Source: an uncultured Collinsella sp.
GTDB lineage: Bacteria; Actinomycetota; Coriobacteriia; Coriobacteriales; Coriobacteriaceae
Length of the DNA stretch: 20,750 nt
Direction: 5' to 3'
NCBI GenBank assembly: GCA_900757235.1
Contig: CAAENB010000071.1
Location: 1 to 20,750 of the forward strand
A program made the position numbers and the translations under genes. Every line of letters starts with the position of its first letter. The stretch's first letter is position 1. The notes below the pieces were generated by a model. That model had not been told where the DNA came from. It saw only the letters and a program-made list of their open reading frames with translations, and searched no databases. This document shows, piece by piece, positions 1-9,909 of the stretch.

Positions 1-1082
1 ATCCAGATCGCCATCGTCGAGAACGGCCTCGACGTTGCTGGTCTCCACGCCCGTGCGCAGGTCCTTGACCATCTGATACGGGTAGAGCACGTAGCTGCGA
101 ATCTGGTTGCCAAAACCGATCGTGGTCTTGGGCCCGCGAATCTCATCCAGGGCCTCGGCGCGCTTCTCGAGCTCGATCTCGTACAGACGGGCCTTGAGAA
201 TCTGCATGCACGCGGCCTTGTTTTGAATCTGGCTGCGCTCGTTTTGGCAAGTGACAACGATGCCGCTGGGAAAATGCGTAACGCGTACGGCGGAGTCGGT
301 GGTGTTGACGCCCTGACCGCCCGGGCCGCTCGCGTGATACACGTCCACACGGATATCGTCGGGACTGATCTCGATGTCGATATCGTCAGGCAGCACGGGA
401 ATGACCTCGACGCCGGCAAACGTGGTCTGGCGGCGCTTCTTGTCGTCGGTGGGGCTAATGCGCACCAGACGGTGGACGCCGGCCTCGGCGCGCAGCATGC
501 CAAACGCGTCCTTGCCCTCGACGGTAAAGGTCGCACGGTCGATGCCGATGACCTCAGCCGCGGGACAGTCGTTAATGGTGACCTTCCAGCCGCGACGCTG
601 GCAGTACTTCATGTACATCTTAAAGAGCATGAAGGTCCAGTCCTGCGCCTCCAGGCCACCCTGTCCGGGCTTGATGGTCACAATCGCGTCGCCGTGATCG
701 AACTCACCGGTAAACCAGCTCGAAAGCTCGAGCTCGTCGATAGCGCGGGCCAGGCGTTCTGCCGTAGCGGCAGCCTCCTCGCGCAATGCGGCGGCATCGG
801 GGTCGTCGCCCATCTCCTCGGCAAGCTCCAGCGCCGCGCGGGCGTCAGATAGCTCGCCGCGCGCGGTATCCACGGCAGCGATATCTTCCTTGGCGCGAGC
901 GATCTCCTCCATGGTTGCGCGAGCGGCGTCGGCGTCATCCCAAAAGCCGGGGGCCACGCTTTTTGCCTCGAGCTCGGTCACGCGCGTGCGCTTCTCGTCC
1001 AAATGAAGATACGACTCGACCTCGCCGAGCCGGTCCGCAAACGCGTCCAGCTCGGCGGGCGTTACCTCTAAAGCCTCGGCCA

Positions 1083-1083
<1 letters not shown>
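1..1083 (-). CDS. prfB: Peptide chain release factor 2 (RF2), 3' end outside window
   Basis: Class I release factor that reads UAA and UGA in the ribosomal A site and triggers peptidyl-tRNA hydrolysis in the cytoplasm. 361 codons are visible; the reading frame is still open at the window edge and about 10-15 residues should be missing compared with other RF2 proteins. The GGQ catalytic motif lies at residues 255-257 in the context SGPGGQGVN, and the residue matching E. coli position 246 is Ala, as in most bacteria. The stop-codon recognition tripeptide reads S-P-T (residues 210-212, context HRLVRISPTDDKKRR) instead of the usual S-P-F. The N-terminus MAEALEVTPAELDAF continues in one frame through the place where E. 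coli has its +1 frameshift (here SYLHLD), so no frameshift is needed. The ATG overlaps the secA TAA by one base (TAATG), implying co-transcription and probably translational coupling. Identity is certain; altered specificity is only inferred. Confidence 0.97.
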
Positions 1084-3890
<2,807 letters not shown>

Positions 3891-3944
3891 GTGGTTTTCC
3901 TTTTTGGCCATCGCCCACGCCGTGCAGCTGCGGGCGAGTTAAAC

Positions 3945-3957
3945 ACAGATGATTGTA
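3945..3957 (-). promoter_or_regulatory. Candidate secA promoter -10
   Basis: On the minus strand TACAAT at 3957-3952 is a good sigma-70 -10 hexamer about 60 bases before the chosen secA start. No convincing -35 hexamer is present at 16-18 bases. It is the only promoter-like sequence between the hairpin repeats and secA. Confidence 0.3.
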
Positions 3958-4019
3958 CTTTAGCCAAACAAGGCGCGGCCTATACGGTCGACCTCGACCG
4001 CCACGTAATAACTACGACC

Positions 4020-4056
4020 AACCTGCCACAATGGGACAGGTTAATTTTGGCAGGTT
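4020..4056 (+). repeat. GGGAC-core hairpin repeat, arms AACCTGCCA/TGGCAGGTT
   Basis: Perfect 9-base inverted arms (4020-4028 and 4048-4056) enclose the core ATGGGACAGGTT. It is one member of a dispersed intergenic family in this window. The arms differ from those of neighbouring copies while the GGGAC core is kept. It lies in the 341-base gap between secA and rpmE, which holds no credible gene. Confidence 0.75.
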
Positions 4057-4086
4057 TTATCTGGCCAAACGCCGCCTCTCTGCCAT

Positions 4087-4152
4087 TTGGTGCAAGCAAA
4101 CCTGTCCCCTTCGCACCAATCTGGTGCAATGGGGACAGGTTGGCTTGCACCA
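4087..4152. repeat. Paired inverted GGGGAC-core hairpin repeats
   Basis: Two copies of one unit face each other. The minus-strand copy (4087-4119) has arms TTGGTGC/GCACCAA around GGGGACAGGTTTG. The plus-strand copy (4122-4152) has arms TGGTGCA/TGCACCA around GGGGACAGGTTGG. Because the copies are inverted, the whole stretch can also fold as one long, nearly perfect hairpin. A related degenerate copy occurs at 17584-17616. This arrangement resembles REP/BIME-type elements mobilised by Y1 (RAYT) transposases, but no such transposase is in the window. Confidence 0.85.
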
Positions 4153-4196
4153 ATAAAAAGAAAAGGGCCGCGCACCCAAACGGATGCACGGCCCTT
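4153..4196 (-). terminator. Rho-independent terminator of rpmE
   Basis: On the minus strand AAGGGCCG pairs with CGGCCCTT (8 bp, extended by further pairs with mismatches) and is followed by TTTTCTTTTTA. It lies 36 bases after the rpmE stop codon and abuts the inverted GGGGAC repeats. The stem and U-tract are textbook. Confidence 0.9.
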
Positions 4197-4231
4197 ATGC
4201 CATGAATGCGAGCGATTCCGCGGCGAGCTAT

Positions 4232-4657
4232 TTACTCAGCAGCCTCGGTGGTCTCGGCCTCGGCAGCGGCCTCCTCGACGGGAGCCTCTGCGGGAGCCTC
4301 GGCGGCCTGCTTGGCAGCCTCCTCGGCAAACTTAGCGGCACGCTTAGCCTTCTCGGCAGCCTTAGCCTCAGCGGCGGCCTTGCGAGCGGCCTCGGCCTCA
4401 GCAGCCTTGGCGGCCTTGGCAGCCTTGGCCTCCTCAGCCTTCTTGAGCTGGGCGGCAGCGGCGCCACCGAACTTGTCGGCGAAGCGCTGGACGCGTCCAC
4501 CGGTGTCGACGAACTTCTGCTGGCCGGTGTAGAACGGGTGGCACTCGTTGCAAAGCTCGACCTTCATCTCGGACACGGTAGCGTGCGTCTTGAAGGTGTT
4601 GCCGCAGGAGCACGTCACCGTGCACTCGACATACTGGGGATGGATACCCTGCTTCAT
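4232..4657 (-). CDS. rpmE: Ribosomal protein L31 (bL31, zinc type) with long Ala/Lys/Glu tail
   Basis: Large-subunit protein bridging the central protuberance of the 50S to the 30S head. Residues 1-65 are a normal L31: MKQGIHPQYVE, zinc-ligand cysteines C16, C18, C36 and C39, and the FYTGQQKFVDTGGRVQRF signature. Having the cysteines makes it the zinc-containing paralogue. The remaining ~75 residues are a low-complexity tail made of Ala, Lys and Glu, ending acidic (APAEAPVEEAAAEAETTEAAE). It is probably a charged helix rather than a folded domain, and it doubles the usual ~70-residue length. The Shine-Dalgarno AAGGAG lies seven bases before the ATG. Upstream is a structured leader that can mask this site. 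The gene has its own promoter and terminator. Identity is certain; the function of the tail is unknown. Confidence 0.95.
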   Translation of the reverse strand: MKQGIHPQYVECTVTCSCGNTFKTHATVSEMKVELCNECHPFYTGQQKFVDTGGRVQRFADKFGGAAAAQLKKAEEAKAAKAAKAAEAEAARKAAAEAKAAEKAKRAAKFAEEAAKQAAEAPAEAPVEEAAAEAETTEAAE

Positions 4658-4663
4658 GGTAGG

Positions 4664-4728
4664 ACTCCTTATTGGTCAGGCGCTGGTTACCGATCAGCGC
4701 ATAAGGCGTCTTGGTTTCCGACCAAGAC
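4664..4728 (-). promoter_or_regulatory. Structured rpmE leader, candidate L31 autoregulatory RNA
   Basis: Three helices are visible in the minus-strand RNA. Hairpin one is GTCTTGGT/ACCAAGAC with loop CGGAA (4728-4708). Hairpin two is GCGCTG/CAGCGC (4700-4680). A closing helix pairs CCTTAT (4706-4701) with ATAAGG (4672-4667), which covers most of the AAGGAG Shine-Dalgarno. Enclosing hairpin two while masking the ribosome binding site suggests translational autoregulation. L31 leader motifs have been described for several bacterial groups, including Coriobacteria, and this may be that motif; the match to a covariance model was not tested. Confidence 0.6.
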
Positions 4729-4741
4729 AACAAACTCGGCT

Positions 4742-4770
4742 ATGGTACCACGGCGCCGCGTGTCCCACAA
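4742..4770 (-). promoter_or_regulatory. Candidate sigma-70 promoter of rpmE
   Basis: On the minus strand TTGTGG (4770-4765) and TACCAT (4747-4742) are separated by exactly 17 bases. Transcription would start just before the leader hairpins, in agreement with the leader model. Confidence 0.5.
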
Positions 4771-4843
4771 AAGGTTCACGGTCTTTTCGGCACAACACGA
4801 GCTGGACCTTAAATATCAACTTCATCCGAACACTCCCCCACAT

Positions 4844-6652
4844 TCATCTCTCGTATGTATCGAGGTATTCCTGCTTGAGCGTCTGCGAGGACGACTTGAT
4901 CTTTTCCACGAGCGTGCCGGCCTCGATGAAGTAGAACGAGTCGGTGAGGTCTGCCAGGTCGTCGAGTAGATGGCTTGAAATGAGCACGCTGCGTCCCCGC
5001 GCCACTTCGCTGCGCATCGCGTCGCAGGAGGTTTTCCGTTTTCCCGGATCGAGGCCGTTCAGCGGTTCATCGAGGATGAGGTACGGGCAATCGGTCGCTA
5101 TCGCCATGGCAAGCTTTACCTGCTGCTTCATTCCTGTCGAGAGTTTACGGGTCGGCTTGTCGAGATATGGGGAGATTCCGAGGGAGTCGCAGAGCGAGTC
5201 GATGTCGGCGGCCGATTTCCACGCCTCCCTAACGAAAGCAAGGTGCTCGATGGCCGATAGCGTGGGATAGAGATCCGCGCTGCCCGAAGAGCTCAGGTAG
5301 ACGAGTTCTGCAAATTCGGCTGATCGACGTTGGCAGATTCCGTCTGCCGCCAGGCTTCCCGAGCGGATGCGGGTGGGAAATTGGCCCGACAGCGCTTCAA
5401 GAAGGGTGGTTTTCCCCGAGCCGTTGGGAGCAACGAGGCCCGCCGCCGTTCCCGGGCTCAGGAAAAGCGACCCGATTGAAAGTATCGTCGTGCTTCCGTA
5501 TCCCACGCTCGCGTCCAGAAGCTCGAGCCCATGGTGCTTTTTCGCGGGGCCAGGCTGTTTGGGGGAACGTGTCGCAACGGCGCCGACCGCAAAAAAGACC
5601 GCGACGTATGCCAGGGCCACGGCAAGCATCGATGCGCTGCCTGAACCGGAGCCAATGAATTCTGTCGGGAAGCATCCTACGTAACCCGTTGCCTCGATAG
5701 GCGAGAATACGGCCAGCGGCAGGAGCCCGAGCGCGGCGTTATGCCCTAGTGCCGAATCGGACAGTAACGGGAATGCCGGGGCCGCGACAAGCAGCGCGGA
5801 GGCAAGGGGGCCCGCGAGGACGCGCCTCGTTGCGGTCGATAGGACGGCGGAGCAAACGGATATCAAGGTTCCGCCCGCAAGCAGCGCGAGAAGCAGGGTC
5901 GTGAAGACGTTTCCCGCGGTCGTGGTGGTAAGCGCGCCGTCATGGAAGAAGGCGATCGGGTACCCAATTTGCCCGAAGCCGTTTAGGGCCAAGGCGTAAA
6001 TGCCCCCGGGTGCGAGGCCGGCGAGGAGCATCGCGGCCCCCGCGGCGATTATCGAAAACACGATCTGGATAAGGCGCCGGAATTTGGGCACGGGCGCCTT
6101 CGCCGCCAGGGTCCCGGGCCTTGTGGCGCCGAGCACGAGTATCGACGAGAGAAGGAAGGGGATGAAGGGAAGGAAAGACGGCACCGCGGCAATGGCGTAA
6201 GGCAGGAAGGAAAGGAATGGCAGGTCGCTTGCGGAGGCCGGGATATCCGTGATGCCGGAACTGCTCAGGGCACGGCAATATGCGAGCTCCGCGTCATTGG
6301 TCTCTCGGTCTCCCACGATGGACCCGGATTGGAAGCCTTCGTCCATGAGCGCGTAGTAGCTCTCGGCAGAATCGAGAAAGGCGGCGTCGGTTTGAGCGGC
6401 AAGGGCGGCGTTCGCGTATCTTGCAAGCTCCGCGTCAGCTTGCTGCTCTGGAGATAGGTCTGTGCCGCTGGCCTGGGGCGCGCGCGTATTGAATGCGTCG
6501 ACAAAGCCCTGCATGCCCTGTTTCATAAAGAAGGGCCCGTAGATGGGTGAATTGAACGCAATGGGGACGGAAAAGGCTGCAGCGAGAACGAGCGTACAAA
6601 TCCATACGGCCCTGTCTCTTAGGATTAGTTTGAGAAGAAGTCGACAGTACAT
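4844..6652 (-). CDS. ABC exporter half: ABC-2-like permease fused to ATPase
   Basis: A 602-residue fusion. The N-terminal ~370 residues are a membrane module: one helix near residues 13-33, about 120 polar residues predicted outside the cell, then several helices. It contains the segment NGFGQIGYPI near residue 220, which recurs twice in the neighbouring 740-aa permease. From about 375 it is an ABC ATPase: Walker A APNGSGKT (about 408-415), signature LSTGMKQQ (about 504-511), Walker B LILDEP with catalytic Glu, and H-loop ISSH. The signature resembles BcrA-type exporter ATPases (LSxGMKQ). The Q-loop glutamine is not evident: the stretch reads VYLSSSGSADLYP. It follows the other ABC genes after a 153-base gap. 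The ATG has only a weak AGGTG upstream. No obvious terminator separates it from rpmE downstream. The substrate is unknown; a peptide, lipid or toxic compound exporter is plausible. Confidence 0.85.
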   Translation of the reverse strand: MYCRLLLKLILRDRAVWICTLVLAAAFSVPIAFNSPIYGPFFMKQGMQGFVDAFNTRAPQASGTDLSPEQQADAELARYANAALAAQTDAAFLDSAESYYALMDEGFQSGSIVGDRETNDAELAYCRALSSSGITDIPASASDLPFLSFLPYAIAAVPSFLPFIPFLLSSILVLGATRPGTLAAKAPVPKFRRLIQIVFSIIAAGAAMLLAGLAPGGIYALALNGFGQIGYPIAFFHDGALTTTTAGNVFTTLLLALLAGGTLISVCSAVLSTATRRVLAGPLASALLVAAPAFPLLSDSALGHNAALGLLPLAVFSPIEATGYVGCFPTEFIGSGSGSASMLAVALAYVAVFFAVGAVATRSPKQPGPAKKHHGLELLDASVGYGSTTILSIGSLFLSPGTAAGLVAPNGSGKTTLLEALSGQFPTRIRSGSLAADGICQRRSAEFAELVYLSSSGSADLYPTLSAIEHLAFVREAWKSAADIDSLCDSLGISPYLDKPTRKLSTGMKQQVKLAMAIATDCPYLILDEPLNGLDPGKRKTSCDAMRSEVARGRSVLISSHLLDDLADLTDSFYFIEAGTLVEKIKSSSQTLKQEYLDTYER

Positions 6653-6770
6653 TTAGAAGCACCTACATTTCCCAAAGCATCGTTAGATTAATAATGACAG
6701 ACCGAATGAAGATGCGTGCGATGGGGGCGAGGCGAATGGCTGAGCGGTATCGATATGCGGGTTCAACGGT

Positions 6771-6776
6771 ATTATA
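6771..6776 (-). promoter_or_regulatory. Candidate internal -10 (TATAAT) before permease-ATPase gene
   Basis: A perfect TATAAT lies on the minus strand inside the 153-base gap between the two ABC genes, about 120 bases before the 602-aa gene. No clear -35 is seen. If active, it would uncouple the fusion gene from the upstream pair. The rest of the gap is AT-richer than its surroundings and shows no gene. Confidence 0.3.
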
Positions 6777-6805
6777 TTGACCACATAGATTATTAACTTG
6801 CATTT

Positions 6806-7546
6806 CTACCCGCCCTTTTCGTAGAGTCGCCGATACGTGCTTAGCGCACCCTCGGCGCGTCCGGCAGGCTTTGCGAAATGGGATCCAGGAGACTTCGGCG
6901 CAGCATCATCTTGCGGAATGCTTCTAATGAGCCTCCCATCCTTCAAAAACAGAATCTCATCGCACAGCCTATCGACCGAATCCAAGATGTGGGATGACAT
7001 GATGATGCACGTACCAGAATCGGCCAGCTTCCTGAGAATCTCGGAATGCAAGTCCACCCTGCTGGGGTCGAGCGCGTTCATGGGCTCATCTAATAGAAGG
7101 TACCGCGCGCCCGTCGCATACGCAATCGCCAGGGTAAGCTGCTGCTTCATGCCCTGGCTCAGAGTGCGGATCCTCATCTTCGCGAACTCGCCTATCTGCG
7201 TTTGTTCCACTATCTCTTCGATATCGCGAGCATGCGGCCACATATCGCAAACCATCTTGAGGTGATCTTCCGCACGCAATCCGGGATACAGCAGCGTCCC
7301 CTCACCAGGTGCATAGAAGATCATAGAACGGACCTCTCTCGCACCCGTACCCTGCACCTCATCCAGAACGATGCTCCCGTCCACGCGAGGACCCGGCAAA
7401 CCTGCCATCGCACGCAGCAACGTCGTCTTTCCATGCCCGTTCGGAGCGACGAGACCGTAGACCGTACCCGGGGCAAACTCAGCGTTCACCGAATCTACGA
7501 GCACCTTCTTTCCATAAGAGATCGTCAGCGTTTGAAGGTCAATCAT
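6806..7546 (-). CDS. ABC transporter ATP-binding protein (BcrA/CcmA-like)
   Basis: Cytoplasmic nucleotide-binding subunit, 246 residues. A-loop tyrosine in TISYGKK (Y11), Walker A APNGHGKT (about 34-41), signature LSQGMKQQ (129-136), Walker B LLLDEP (150-155), H-loop MSSH (H186). As in the fused partner, the first Walker A glycine is Ala and the Q-loop glutamine is absent (FYAPGEGTLLYP). These shared oddities suggest the two ATPases evolved together and work as a heterodimer. The start was set at 7546 because AAAGGGG sits nine bases upstream. An ATG at 7555 overlaps the permease stop as ATGA but directly abuts the Shine-Dalgarno; it would add three residues. The overlap implies translational coupling to the permease gene. 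Confidence 0.9.
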   Translation of the reverse strand: MIDLQTLTISYGKKVLVDSVNAEFAPGTVYGLVAPNGHGKTTLLRAMAGLPGPRVDGSIVLDEVQGTGAREVRSMIFYAPGEGTLLYPGLRAEDHLKMVCDMWPHARDIEEIVEQTQIGEFAKMRIRTLSQGMKQQLTLAIAYATGARYLLLDEPMNALDPSRVDLHSEILRKLADSGTCIIMSSHILDSVDRLCDEILFLKDGRLIRSIPQDDAAPKSPGSHFAKPAGRAEGALSTYRRLYEKGG

Positions 7547-7551
7547 CGAGA

Positions 7552-9774
7552 TCATCCCCTTTCGATCTTTGGAACACTCAGGCGCACCATCAACGGAGAT
7601 ACGGCGCCCAAGACCACCAGCAGAGCGCCCGATGCGCCGACGACCTCTCCAAAAGGCATCGCGTTCGTCCCTCGCCCAAGGAACCCAATCGTCCCCACCT
7701 GGGAAGCGGGATCAAACGAGGCGAATGGAGCCAGCAGCGCGACGCCCATGCCCACGCTTTCAACATGAGCGCTCAACGAACCCAACACCAAGAGAACCGC
7801 GCAAACCATTCCGGTGACAACGGGGTTGCGGCTAATCGCTGCTGTCAACGCAGCGACGACGGAAATCACGCCGTATGCCATGACCAGCAACGGAATACTG
7901 CACAACACCGCCTCCCCCACCATGGACGTTGTCGAAGCTCCCGCCCGAATGAGAGCGACGGGATACTCCGATCCACCCGCACCGTTCTTAATCACGGACA
8001 CAACGACAGCGGGAACCATCGACACCAAAAGCAGCACCAAGCCAAGCAGGAGAGCCAGCGCAACAGCCGTCAGAAAACGCACATGCGCTGTTGCGGGGAT
8101 CTGGAGAACCAGAAGGGAACGACACTGCAGGTGGGTGCACGCGAGCGATGTGACAACCACGGGCAACAGCAAAAATAAGGAGGGAAGCGCTGCCTGGAGA
8201 TACGAAAGGAGGATTAATGGGGGCATCTTCGTACTTAACTCGTAAACCTTGGGGTCCGGCAAGCTCGCGATCGACTCAAGCAGAAGGGCGCGCGCCTCCG
8301 CACGAGAAGGAGTCTCCGGCTCGATTCCGATCGATTGCAGGAGAGTCGCATCTGCCGCGCCCAGCTCACCTCGAGCGCGCTCGTACGTCGCAAGGCTTCG
8401 AAACCCCTCCGCAGGCATAGGCGCGTACACGAAACCCGAAAGAGCATCCCGCATGTCTTCCAGGGCCGCTTTGCCCTCGACGTCCATATTCGCAGCGTTC
8501 TGCTCTAGATACCGATCTATTGAACGGAGCTCCCCATCCCTATACCGAACAGCGGAAACGTTATCAGCGTCAGGAAACATCTCGACCAGAGCCGGGGCCA
8601 GCATCGTCGTCGACATTGCAATCGCGCATACGGCGAGGGTAGGAGAACGCAGGAGCAGTTTCCCCATCGTTCTTACGTATGCAACGGCGGAGGCACAAGC
8701 GCTCGAACGAGTTGCCGTTCTCGATGCAGTGAAGGAACCTCTCTCAAGACAAATCGGGGATATCGGGCACGCGCAGCCGCTCTTTCCAGCAACGCAAAGC
8801 AGGCTAATTGCCAGCACCTCGATCCCGATTGCGCATACGAGGGCAATCGCGCCACGCTCGAAGCAAAGTCCAGGCAGATTCACTATCTGCGTTGTCGGGT
8901 ACGGGCTATAGGCGCCGACGGTCAACTCAGTGTTCGCATACGTAAGGGGATTCAACAGGGCGAACTCACGTAAAGCGATGGATCTTCCGTAATACCCGGG
9001 AACCATCGTCACCCCCATCAGGGCACATACGAACACGATTCCAAGCGTAGGGTTATTGGCAATCTTCACGGCAAGGTGAACGACAAGCGAGATGAACGCT
9101 GCCACCAAGAATTGCAAGATGGCCGTCTGCGCGAACACCAGCCAAGCCGGTTTGATAACCGGAGTCGCATATTGAATGTAGCCTATCGGATAGAACGGCG
9201 AGCCCGGGCCATTCTTCACAAGCGCGGCGATTATCCCTGGAAGATTGATGGCGAGGACGGCAAGCATTGCAAAAACACTCGCCCATACGCTCGATGCAAC
9301 AAGTCTACCCAGCTCGCCCATCGGTGCCTGGATGATGAGCTTTTCACGTTTGTTAAGACGCGCGGCAAGGAACGAGACGGCAACGGCCGTTGCGACCCAT
9401 AGCAAGTACTCCTTCGATCCGTCATAATAGGTGTACTCTCCATCCGATATCTGCAGAAACGGAAGTAGGGGAGAGAGCGGTGCCAAGATAAGACGTCCCG
9501 CGGCAAGAGGGTACAGAAGCGCGGGCATGCTTGATGAAGAGGTATAGACACCGTCCTCCCCCGCATTCACAAGCGCATCCGCATAGGATGCTGACAATTC
9601 CTGCTCAACACGGGTTATTCCCGACTCGAGGTATTCGACCCGTCCGTCGATGCCAGCCGCGCTCCTGAAGACGGGCAGAGCACAAAGAACCATCAACGCA
9701 ACAACGACAACACAGAGCGACCTGGAGGAGAGAAGCGACCTAAAGATCGCCTTCGAGATTTTGAGCATATTCAT
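7552..9774 (-). CDS. Large ABC-2-like permease with two tandem membrane modules
   Basis: Integral membrane protein of 740 residues. It looks like an internal duplication: each half begins with a membrane helix, continues with an extracytoplasmic polar stretch, then has a hydrophobic bundle containing an NG-x-G...YP segment (KNGPGSPFYPIGYI near residue 185 and KNGAGGSEYPVALI near 592). The same segment occurs in the 602-aa fusion, so three homologous modules are encoded in this cassette. The halves are joined by a linker with four cysteines (context CVAGKSGCACP, then PIC). The start is 9774 because AGGTTAAGG lies six bases upstream; an ATG at 9792 would add six residues without a Shine-Dalgarno. 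The stop overlaps the ATPase gene. It is the first gene of the minus-strand cassette and is divergent from the DUF2975-like gene. The substrate is unknown. Confidence 0.85.
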   Translation of the reverse strand: MNMLKISKAIFRSLLSSRSLCVVVVALMVLCALPVFRSAAGIDGRVEYLESGITRVEQELSASYADALVNAGEDGVYTSSSSMPALLYPLAAGRLILAPLSPLLPFLQISDGEYTYYDGSKEYLLWVATAVAVSFLAARLNKREKLIIQAPMGELGRLVASSVWASVFAMLAVLAINLPGIIAALVKNGPGSPFYPIGYIQYATPVIKPAWLVFAQTAILQFLVAAFISLVVHLAVKIANNPTLGIVFVCALMGVTMVPGYYGRSIALREFALLNPLTYANTELTVGAYSPYPTTQIVNLPGLCFERGAIALVCAIGIEVLAISLLCVAGKSGCACPISPICLERGSFTASRTATRSSACASAVAYVRTMGKLLLRSPTLAVCAIAMSTTMLAPALVEMFPDADNVSAVRYRDGELRSIDRYLEQNAANMDVEGKAALEDMRDALSGFVYAPMPAEGFRSLATYERARGELGAADATLLQSIGIEPETPSRAEARALLLESIASLPDPKVYELSTKMPPLILLSYLQAALPSLFLLLPVVVTSLACTHLQCRSLLVLQIPATAHVRFLTAVALALLLGLVLLLVSMVPAVVVSVIKNGAGGSEYPVALIRAGASTTSMVGEAVLCSIPLLVMAYGVISVVAALTAAISRNPVVTGMVCAVLLVLGSLSAHVESVGMGVALLAPFASFDPASQVGTIGFLGRGTNAMPFGEVVGASGALLVVLGAVSPLMVRLSVPKIERG

Positions 9775-9807
9775 CGCCAACCTTAACCTCATCCAGTCGG
9801 AACAGAG

Positions 9808-9830
9808 GGGCCGAACAAAATGCTCGGCCC
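9808..9830. other. Hairpin in leader of permease gene
   Basis: GGGCCGA and TCGGCCC form a 7-bp stem with a 9-base loop, between the divergent promoter region and the permease ATG. It is read in the permease leader RNA. The plus strand is followed by TTATTACTT, so it may also act as a weak plus-strand terminator. Its role is unknown. Confidence 0.5.
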
Positions 9831-9837
9831 TTATTAC

Positions 9838-9872
9838 TTGCCGGCAAAGTCAATTTAACATAAACTGTTAAA
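9838..9872 (+). promoter_or_regulatory. Divergent promoter region with palindromic operator candidate
   Basis: On the plus strand TTGCCG (9838-9843) and TAAACT (9861-9866) are 17 bases apart, a plausible promoter for the DUF2975-like gene. A perfect inverted repeat TTTAACA-N5-TGTTAAA (9854-9872) overlaps the -10. Its position between divergent transcripts is where a regulator controlling both sides would bind; the YozG-like HTH protein encoded downstream is a candidate. Binding is inferred only. Confidence 0.5.
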
Positions 9873-9909
9873 AAGTAACCTGAGTTTTTTAAATTCTTCG
9901 GAGGTTATT

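Noticed and set aside
4020..4152. CRISPR-like array
   Set aside because: Units are inverted relative to each other, spacers are absent, and spacing is irregular.
4184..4969. Plus-strand frame opposite rpmE, rich in Ser/Gly/Leu
   Set aside because: It is the complement of the L31 alanine-rich tail and runs through the rpmE leader and promoter.
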